A DNA stretch of 64,000 nucleotides from Limnohabitans sp. 2KL-51 (lineage in GTDB: Bacteria; Pseudomonadota; Gammaproteobacteria; Burkholderiales; Burkholderiaceae_C), in the NCBI RefSeq assembly GCF_003063645.1, contig NZ_NESJ01000003.1:62001-126000 (forward strand), read 5' to 3'. The position numbers were made by a program, and so were the translations under genes. The notes below the pieces were generated by a model that saw only the letters and a program-made list of their open reading frames with translations, did no database searches and was not told the DNA's origin. Positions 57,471-64,000 of the stretch are shown in pieces. The number at the start of each line of letters is the position of its first letter. Position 1 is the stretch's first letter.

Positions 57471-58300
57471 GCGGCGTCCTCGAAAGAACTCTGGCCATTC
57501 TCGAGTTGCTCTCGCAATACGGTGAAGGGCTGGAGCTGGCCGCCATTGCCGATCGGCTCGACATTCCCCGCAGCGGCACGCACCGCCTGCTGACCGACTT
57601 GGTACGCCTGGGCTATGTGCGCCAGACACGCGGCCACGGCGACTACCTGCTGACCACCAAGCTGGTGTCCATGGGGCTGAGCTACCTCAGCAATAGCGGC
57701 ATCGTCGATATTGCACAACCGCTGCTCAACCGCTTGGCCGAGGTTTCGGGCGAGCTGGTTCGCCTGTCGGTGGTGGACGGCGAACGCCTGACTTGGGTAG
57801 CCCGTGCCCAAGGTGCTCGCCAAGGTCTGCGCTACGACCCCGACATGGGCAGCGATGCCCGCTTGTCCTGCTCGTCGTCAGGTTGGGCCTTGCTCTCCAC
57901 ACTCAGTGATGACGCGGCCCTGGCGCTGGTGGCAAAACAAGGCTTGGGCTCAGCTGAACAATTCGGCCCCGCTGCCCCGACCAGCTTGCAAGCCGTGATG
58001 GACGCCGTGACCCAAACCCGCGCGCGAGGCTACAGCATGACAACCGACACCTACAGCATTGGTTTGTCGGCCATGTCAGCGCCTGTGCGCTTTGCCGGTC
58101 AGCCCGCATTTGGCGTGCTGACGATTGCAGGCCCCACGGTGCGCTTCACGCTCGAAAAAATGCAAGCCCTCGCGCCCGAGCTGATCAGCATCGCACAACA
58201 GTTGGCAGCGTCCAGCGGTGCATCACCCTTTTTCAGCCTGACCGCAGAGGTCGGCAACGCAGCACCCACCGATGGGCGCAAGCCGATTTACGCGCTCTAA
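57467..58300 (+). CDS. IclR-family transcriptional regulator
   Basis: VLERTLAILELLSQYGEGLELAAIADRLDIPRSGTHRLLTDLVRLGYVRQ plus C-terminal effector domain. Confidence 0.92.
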   Translation: MSGVLERTLAILELLSQYGEGLELAAIADRLDIPRSGTHRLLTDLVRLGYVRQTRGHGDYLLTTKLVSMGLSYLSNSGIVDIAQPLLNRLAEVSGELVRLSVVDGERLTWVARAQGARQGLRYDPDMGSDARLSCSSSGWALLSTLSDDAALALVAKQGLGSAEQFGPAAPTSLQAVMDAVTQTRARGYSMTTDTYSIGLSAMSAPVRFAGQPAFGVLTIAGPTVRFTLEKMQALAPELISIAQQLAASSGASPFFSLTAEVGNAAPTDGRKPIYAL

Positions 58301-58316
58301 TCACAGCAGATTGACC

Positions 58317-60725
58317 ATGCCTTCGAGCTTTACATCTGAGAACAACTGCGACTTGCTGGTCATCGGTTCTGGGGCCGGCGCCCTGTCTGCGGCCGTGACC
58401 GCGGCCCACCTGGGCCTCAAAGTCATCGTGGTCGAAAAAGACCCGCAATACGGCGGCACCACCGCCTGGTCGGGCGGCTGGATGTGGCTGCCGCGCAACC
58501 CGCTGGCCGTTGAAGCAGGTCTGCTGGAGCGCATCGAAAAACCGCTGTCGTACCTGCGCCGCGAGCTGGGCCAGAAGTTCGACGAGTCACGGGCGCTGGC
58601 CTTCCTGACGAACGGCCCGCGCATGGTCGAGTTTTTCCGCCGTCACACTGCGCTGCAGTTCATCGACGGCAATGCGATTCCCGACTTTCATGGCCACACA
58701 CCCGATGCCGCCACCGGTGGCCGTTCGATCTGCGCAGCGCCGTTTGACGCCCGCCAGTTGGGCGCGCGCCTGCACGATCTCAAGCCCCCGCTGCACGAGA
58801 CCACGCTGTGGGGCATGGGCATCGCCTCGGGCGCGGAGCTTCGCCACTTTTTGAATGCCCTGCGCCAACCCGCTTCATTCTGGTATGTCACCAAACTGCT
58901 GCTGCGCCACGGTCGTGACCTGTTGGTTCACCGCCGTGGCACGCGACTGGTCAATGGCAATGCCTTGATTGGCGGACTGGCCAAGTCAGCGCTGGACCTT
59001 GGAGTGGACATCCGCGTGAACAGCCCAGCCGTGCGTTTGCTGCAAGACGGAGCGCGTGTCTCGGGCGCCGTGGTTCAAATGCCTCAGGGGGAAGTCAGGA
59101 TCCAAGCCCGCTGCGGCGTGGTGCTGGCCACAGGCGGCTTTCCGCACGACCCGGCCCGCAAGCAGCAACTGCTGCCCCACGCGCCCACAGGCCATGAGCA
59201 CTGGTCTGCGGGCAACCGGGGCAACACGGGCGACGGCCTGCGCCTTGGCGAATCCGCAGGCGGTGTGGTGGCGGGGGATCTGGTGCAAGCCGCAGCGCTG
59301 GCCCCCGTGTCGTTGGTGCCTCGCGAGGATGGCAGCGTGGCGCACTTTCCGCACCTGATCGAGCGCGCCAAGCCCGGGCTGATTGCCGTCACGGCGCAGG
59401 GCCAGCGCTTTGCCAACGAGGCCAACTCTTACCACGACTTCATGCAGGACCTGCTGGCCGCGACACCCACCGGTCAGCCACCCGTGGCCTGGTTGGTCTG
59501 CGACAACGACTTCATCCGCTACTACGGCCTGGGCGCAGTCAAACCGGCCCCCATGCCACTCGGCCCCTGGCTGAAGAATGGTTACCTGAAACGCGGACAC
59601 TCTCTGGCTGAACTGGCACAGGCCTGCGGCATAGACGCCAAGGCTTTGCAGGCAACGGTACAGCGCTACAACGCCTTGGTACTGGACGGCAAAGACCGTG
59701 ACTTTGGCAAAGGCGAAACGCCCTACAACCGCATCCAGGGTGATGCGATCAACGCCACACGACACGGCCTGCGCAACCCCTGCATGGGCCCCATCGAGCG
59801 TGGCCCTTTTTATGCCGTCAAAGTCGTCATGGGCAGCTTGGGCACTTTTGCCGGTTTGCGCGTGAACGACCACGCGCAAGTCACCGACGCCCAAGGCCAG
59901 GCTATTGCAGGTCTGTATGCCGGGGGCAATGACCTGAGCAGCATGATGGGAGGCCACTACCCAGCCGGCGGCATCACACTCGGCCCGGCCATGACTTTTG
60001 GCTACATCGCCGCGCACCACGCGGCTGGCCGCGACCCAGCCGCCACCTGCGAATACCCGATCACAACAACTTCAACCGACACCTCGAAAGAAAACACCAT
60101 GTACTACGAACTCGCCACCATGACCCTGCCCTTTGGTACCGCTGGCCAAGCCGCCACGAATGTGCAGGCCTTTGCCATAGCCCCCGAAGCGCAAGGCGAA
60201 TTGCTGGGCTGCTGGTTCACCGACATTGGGGTGCTCAACCAGATGATCGTGTTGCGCGGCTTTACCACGCTCGACGCCTTGCAGGCCGAGCGCGATCGCA
60301 CCCAGCAAAGCGCCAACCCCTTTGGATGTGGCGAGATTTATCAAACGCTGGAGCAGCACAGCTACAAAGGCTTCCCCTGGATGAAACCCGTGCGACCCAG
60401 CGCCGAATCCGGCATCACAGGCCCGGTCTATGAAATCCGCACTTACGGCATCAAGACAGGCGGCGTGCAACCCACCATCGACCTGTGGGAACAATACGTG
60501 CCCGCACGCGACAAGCTCTCGCCTTGCGTAGTGGCCATGGTGGCAATCGATGGCCCGCTGCGCTTCACCAATATTTGGGCCTACGACAGCTTGAACGCCC
60601 GCAGCCAGATCCGTGGCGAATCGGTGGCCCAGGGCATCTGGCCGCCCAAAGGCGGTCCTGCGCAGCTGACCACGAACATGGTCTCGACCATCGCCATGCC
60701 CACCGCTGTCTCACCTTTGAAATAA
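58317..60725 (+). CDS. FAD-binding dehydrogenase (KSTD-like) fused in frame to a NIPSNAP-type C-terminal domain
   Basis: N-terminus CDLLVIGSGAGALSAAVTAAHLGLKVIVVEKDPQYGGTTAWSGG; SMMGGHYPAGGITLGPAMTFGYIAA ends the flavoprotein; from internal ATG 60099 MYYELATMTLPFGTAGQ...GPVYEIRTYGIKTGGVQPTIDLWEQYVPARDKLSP is NIPSNAP-like. Confidence 0.85.
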   Translation: MPSSFTSENNCDLLVIGSGAGALSAAVTAAHLGLKVIVVEKDPQYGGTTAWSGGWMWLPRNPLAVEAGLLERIEKPLSYLRRELGQKFDESRALAFLTNGPRMVEFFRRHTALQFIDGNAIPDFHGHTPDAATGGRSICAAPFDARQLGARLHDLKPPLHETTLWGMGIASGAELRHFLNALRQPASFWYVTKLLLRHGRDLLVHRRGTRLVNGNALIGGLAKSALDLGVDIRVNSPAVRLLQDGARVSGAVVQMPQGEVRIQARCGVVLATGGFPHDPARKQQLLPHAPTGHEHWSAGNRGNTGDGLRLGESAGGVVAGDLVQAAALAPVSLVPREDGSVAHFPHLIERAKPGLIAVTAQGQRFANEANSYHDFMQDLLAATPTGQPPVAWLVCDNDFIRYYGLGAVKPAPMPLGPWLKNGYLKRGHSLAELAQACGIDAKALQATVQRYNALVLDGKDRDFGKGETPYNRIQGDAINATRHGLRNPCMGPIERGPFYAVKVVMGSLGTFAGLRVNDHAQVTDAQGQAIAGLYAGGNDLSSMMGGHYPAGGITLGPAMTFGYIAAHHAAGRDPAATCEYPITTTSTDTSKENTMYYELATMTLPFGTAGQAATNVQAFAIAPEAQGELLGCWFTDIGVLNQMIVLRGFTTLDALQAERDRTQQSANPFGCGEIYQTLEQHSYKGFPWMKPVRPSAESGITGPVYEIRTYGIKTGGVQPTIDLWEQYVPARDKLSPCVVAMVAIDGPLRFTNIWAYDSLNARSQIRGESVAQGIWPPKGGPAQLTTNMVSTIAMPTAVSPLK

Positions 60726-60731
60726 ACCACC

Positions 60732-61538
60732 ATGTCACGCATCTACTCCCTCGCCTATCTCGGCTCGCACCGCTGCTCGCCCGCCGAGGCCATCCGCGTC
60801 GCGGCGCAGACCGGCTACCACTTTGTGGGCCTGCGCCTGTGGCCCAACGCACCCGGCGCACAACAGCAACACCTGCTGAACCAGCCAGAGGCCCTGCGCG
60901 AAACCTTGGCCGCACAACGCGACACCGGCGTGGGCGTGTTCGATCTGGAAATCATCCGCATCGGCGACAACTTTGACCCGCACAGTTGGGATGCGCTGTA
61001 CAACGTGGGCGCGGCCCTGAAAGCCAAAGCCATTTTGGTGGCCGGTGACGATGACAACGAAGCCCGCCTGACGGAGAACTACGCCCGACTGTGCGAGGTG
61101 ATGAAGCCTTTTGGCATGACGGCCGATTTGGAGTTCATGCCTTGGACAGCGGTGAAAGACGCCAAGTCGGCGCTGCGCATCATGCGAAACGCAGGCATGC
61201 CCACCAACGCGGGCATCCTGGTCGATGCGCTGCACTTTGGCCGGTCCACCACCACGCTCGACGACATCCGTGCCATCCCGCGAGAACTGCTGCACTACGC
61301 TCAAATATGCGATGCCCAAGCAGGACTTCAGTTCACGACCGAACAAATGATCCACACCGCCCGTTGCGAACGCCTCTTGCCTGGCGACGGCACGATTGAC
61401 TTGCAAGGCCTGTTTGCCGCCCTGCCCTCGGACTTGCCGATCAGCGTCGAAGTGGTGAACCTGGGCCGTGAAGCCGTCACCTCGGTGCAAGACTGGGCCG
61501 CCGAATGCCTGGCCAAGAGCCGCCCCTTCACCGAATAA
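60732..61538 (+). CDS. Sugar phosphate isomerase/epimerase family (TIM barrel) protein
   Basis: SLAYLGSHRCSPAEAIRVAAQTGYHFVGLRLWPN...TADLEFMPWTAVKDAKSALRIMRNAGMPTNAGILVDALHFGRS. Confidence 0.87.
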   Translation: MSRIYSLAYLGSHRCSPAEAIRVAAQTGYHFVGLRLWPNAPGAQQQHLLNQPEALRETLAAQRDTGVGVFDLEIIRIGDNFDPHSWDALYNVGAALKAKAILVAGDDDNEARLTENYARLCEVMKPFGMTADLEFMPWTAVKDAKSALRIMRNAGMPTNAGILVDALHFGRSTTTLDDIRAIPRELLHYAQICDAQAGLQFTTEQMIHTARCERLLPGDGTIDLQGLFAALPSDLPISVEVVNLGREAVTSVQDWAAECLAKSRPFTE

Positions 61539-61559
61539 ATCTCAAACACAGGACATCCC

Positions 61560-62720
61560 ATGGATTTTTCCCTTAACGACGGACAAAAAATGATGATCGA
61601 AACGGTGCGCCGCTTCATCGCCGAAGAACTTCAGCCCCTAGAAAACGAGGTCGAGGAAACAGGTTTTCTGGACAAGAGCAAAGCCCAGGCCATCCACGAC
61701 AAAGCCAAAGCACTCAGCCTTTACGGCATGAACATGCCCGCTGAGATAGGCGGTGGCGGACTGTCCAACATGGACCGTATCCTGTGCGAAGAGCAGTTCG
61801 GCCACACCACCGACATCCTGATTCGCCGCGCTTTTGGCAATGTCTACGAGCCCCTCCTGCACTGCAAGGGCGAACAAATCGAGCGCTGGCTTAAACCCGC
61901 CGTGGCCGGCAAGCGCACCTGCGCCATCACCATCACCGAATCGGGCGCAGGCTCGGACGCGGCAGGCATCAAAACCAACGCGAAGAAAAATGACAAAGGC
62001 TGGGTGCTCAACGGCACAAAGCACTTCATCAGCGATGGCGAGTGGAGCGACTTCTTTTTGGTCTCAGCCAAAACCGGTGAAAAAGAAATTTCGATGTTCA
62101 TGGTGGACAAGGGCTTGGCCGGTTTCACCTTGGGCAAAGACCAAAAGATGATGGGCCTGCGCGGCACGCCGCATCTGGAACTGTTTTTTGACAATGTGCA
62201 ACTCGAAGACGCTGCCTTGCTGGGCGAAGCGGGCCAAGGCTTCAAGCTGGCCATGGGCGCGCTCAATGTGGTGCGTCTGGCGCAAGTGGGCGCCCGCGCC
62301 GTGGGCAAGGCCACGCATGTGTGCGAGTTGATGCTGAACTGGGCAAACGAACGCAAGCAGTTCGGCAGCAAGATCGGTGATTTTCAGATGGTGCAGCAGA
62401 TGATCGCCGACAGCGTGATCGAGATCAATGCCGCCCGTTGGATGGTTTACCACGCCGCCTGGATGTTGGACCAAGGCATGGACGCACGCGAGCAAATCGC
62501 CATGGTCAAAGTGCACGCGGCTGAGACCCTGGGTCGCGTGGTGGACCGTGCGGTGCAGGTGTTTGGCGGCATGGGCTTTTGCAAGGAGCTGTCCATCGAG
62601 CGCTATTACCGCGATGCCCGTATTTACCGCATCTACGACGGCACCAGCGAGATCCATCGCGGCGTGATTGCCAAAAGTACGATGAAAAAAGGCGCCGTGC
62701 TGTTTGATGTGCACCGCTGA
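61560..62720 (+). CDS. Acyl-CoA dehydrogenase
   Basis: CAITITESGAGSDAAGIKTNAKKNDKGWVLNGTKHFIS...RAVQVFGGMGFCKELSIERYYRDARIYRIYDGTSEIHRGVIAK. Confidence 0.93.
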   Translation: MDFSLNDGQKMMIETVRRFIAEELQPLENEVEETGFLDKSKAQAIHDKAKALSLYGMNMPAEIGGGGLSNMDRILCEEQFGHTTDILIRRAFGNVYEPLLHCKGEQIERWLKPAVAGKRTCAITITESGAGSDAAGIKTNAKKNDKGWVLNGTKHFISDGEWSDFFLVSAKTGEKEISMFMVDKGLAGFTLGKDQKMMGLRGTPHLELFFDNVQLEDAALLGEAGQGFKLAMGALNVVRLAQVGARAVGKATHVCELMLNWANERKQFGSKIGDFQMVQQMIADSVIEINAARWMVYHAAWMLDQGMDAREQIAMVKVHAAETLGRVVDRAVQVFGGMGFCKELSIERYYRDARIYRIYDGTSEIHRGVIAKSTMKKGAVLFDVHR

Positions 62721-62754
62721 GCTTTTGTTTGCTTGTGTTGTGCTCCTTTCGTGG

Positions 62755-62830
62755 GCCGGATGAAGGGGATGGGCGGCCTCCTCATACTGGGGTACCAGAA
62801 ATCGTCGTCCGCCCATCCCCTTCATCCGGC
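62755..62830. repeat. Large hairpin element A: 22-bp perfect inverted repeat with a 32-nt loop containing the 25-nt conserved core
   Basis: GCCGGATGAAGGGGATGGGCGG (62755-62776) / CCGCCCATCCCCTTCATCCGGC (62809-62830); core CCTCATACTGGGGTACCAGAAATCG at 62780-62804. Confidence 0.95.
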
Positions 62831-62840
62831 TGTGGGTGCA

Positions 62841-62870
62841 TCCGTAGGTCGGAACTTCAGCTCCGACATG
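62841..62870. repeat. REP-like short hairpin GTAGGTCGGAACTTCAGCTCCGACATG
   Basis: GTCGGA...TCCGAC stem between the two large hairpins. Confidence 0.55.
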
Positions 62871-62957
62871 GAATATTGAACGAACCACAACTCAGCAGTT
62901 TTGCATGAACATGAGCCCTAACGCCAACGGATTTGATCTCTGTGCAAACCACCAGCC

Positions 62958-63035
62958 CATCGGGGGTGGCGTGGGGGCCGTGGCCGATTTCTGGTACCCC
63001 AGTATGAGGCCGCGGCCCCCACGCCACACCCGATG
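62958..63035. repeat. Large hairpin element B: 27-bp imperfect inverted repeat (25/27) enclosing the same 25-nt core, inverted
   Basis: CATCGGGGGTGGCGTGGGGGCCGTGGC (62958-62984) / GCCGCGGCCCCCACGCCACACCCGATG (63009-63035); core CGATTTCTGGTACCCCAGTATGAGG at 62985-63009 is the exact reverse complement of element A's core. Confidence 0.95.
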
Positions 63036-63083
63036 CAGCGCACCAACAATCTGCAAGCCAACAAGCCAAAAGAGACTCAAAAA

Positions 63084-64000
63084 ATGCAAACCAAATTCAT
63101 GACCGCAGCACAAGCGGCACAACTCATCCAAGACGGTGACACCGTGGGCCTCATGGGCGGTGGTGGTGGCCTGATGGAAGCCACCCATTTGTTTGAAGCG
63201 GTGCAAGAGCGCTTCCTGAGAACTCAAGCTCCGAAGAACCTCACCCTCATCCACGCACTGGGTATTGGCGACAAGAAAACCAAAGGCATGAGCTGCTTCG
63301 CGCACGAAGGCCTGGTCAAGCGCGTCATCGGCGGCCACTGGGTCTGGTCACCGGCCATGCAGCAACTGGCCCTGGCCAACAAGATTGAGGCCTACATCCT
63401 GCCCGCCGGCGTCTCAAGTCAGCTCATGCGCGAAATCGGCGCAGGCCGTCCCGGCCTCATCAGCCATGTGGGGCTGGGCACGGTGTGCGACCCGCGCCAT
63501 GGTGGGGGCCGCATGAACGATGCCGCCCAAGACGACTTGGCAGAAGTCATCACCATCGATGACCACGAATACCTGCGCTACAAGCCCTTCCCCATTCATG
63601 TGGCCATCGTGCGCGCCAGCAGCGCCGACGAAGACGGCAACATCAGCTTCGAACATGAAGCGGCCAACCTGGACGCCCAATCGCTGGCCTTGGCAGCGCG
63701 CAACAGCGGCGGCAAAGTCATCGTGCAGGTCAAGGAGCGCATGCCCAAGGGCACCCTCAAAGCCCGCGAAGTGCGCATCCCCTCGGCCTGGGTGGACGCC
63801 ATCGTGGTCGATCCGCAGCAGTCCACCAGCTACGACATCCCGTTTGATCCGGCTTTCAGTGGCGAGCTGACTGGCGCCGAACGCGCGGCCAGCGAGGCGC
63901 AAGACCACGCCCGTGAAGTGGCCGCCTCTCAAGAGGCCTTCAGCGAGCGCCAGGCCGTGGCGCGCCGTGCGTACCAGGAACTCTTCAACACCGACAAAAC
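63084..64000 (+). CDS. CoA-transferase (acyl-CoA:acetate/3-ketoacid CoA-transferase-like), truncated by window end
   Basis: MQTKFMTAAQAAQLIQDGDTVGLMGGGGGLMEATHLFEAVQERFLRTQAPKNLTLIHALGIGDKKTKGMSCFAHEGLVKRVIGGHW...; open to 64000, so absent from the ORF list. Confidence 0.9.
   Translation, partial: MQTKFMTAAQAAQLIQDGDTVGLMGGGGGLMEATHLFEAVQERFLRTQAPKNLTLIHALGIGDKKTKGMSCFAHEGLVKRVIGGHWVWSPAMQQLALANKIEAYILPAGVSSQLMREIGAGRPGLISHVGLGTVCDPRHGGGRMNDAAQDDLAEVITIDDHEYLRYKPFPIHVAIVRASSADEDGNISFEHEAANLDAQSLALAARNSGGKVIVQVKERMPKGTLKAREVRIPSAWVDAIVVDPQQSTSYDIPFDPAFSGELTGAERAASEAQDHAREVAASQEAFSERQAVARRAYQELFNTDK

Noticed and set aside
62755-63035. Simple rho-independent terminators or integron attC sites
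   Set aside because: No T tracts, stems far longer than terminators, and no GTTRRRY/RYYYAAC attC core sites; the shared inverted 25-nt core needs another explanation.

Overview
The window looks like a chromosomal segment from a betaproteobacterium, probably Comamonadaceae/Burkholderiales; this is inferred from protein families and gene style, with no search run. The left part is mostly housekeeping: a decayed IS3-type element, tRNA-Val(GAC), relA, 3-hydroxybutyrate dehydrogenase, an OmpR/EnvZ-type two-component system, rpoD, a higBA-type toxin-antitoxin pair, and a lipid-A-modification-like module (dgkA / eptA / two-component system / PAP2). From about 11.8 kb onward it is an unusually dense catabolic region. 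It holds paaZ, a compact 3-hydroxybenzoate-to-gentisate pathway, quinate/shikimate (hydroaromatic) genes with a TRAP transporter, and a bad/ali-type cyclohexanecarboxylate beta-oxidation cluster with a branched-chain ABC transporter. It also holds several SDRs, three KSTD-like flavoproteins (one fused to a NIPSNAP-type domain), a tripartite tricarboxylate transporter, and acyl-CoA dehydrogenase and CoA-transferase genes. The most interesting unexplained structure is at 62755-63035. Two large hairpins with unrelated stem sequences carry the same exact 25-nt central sequence in opposite orientation. Other notable points are a shared operator-like motif upstream of badH and aliB, several gene remnants (livH, IclR, MaoC-like, and a methyltransferase lacking its SAM-binding core), and several families of dispersed palindromic repeats. 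All calls come from reading the sequence and the supplied ORF translations; no database search was performed.
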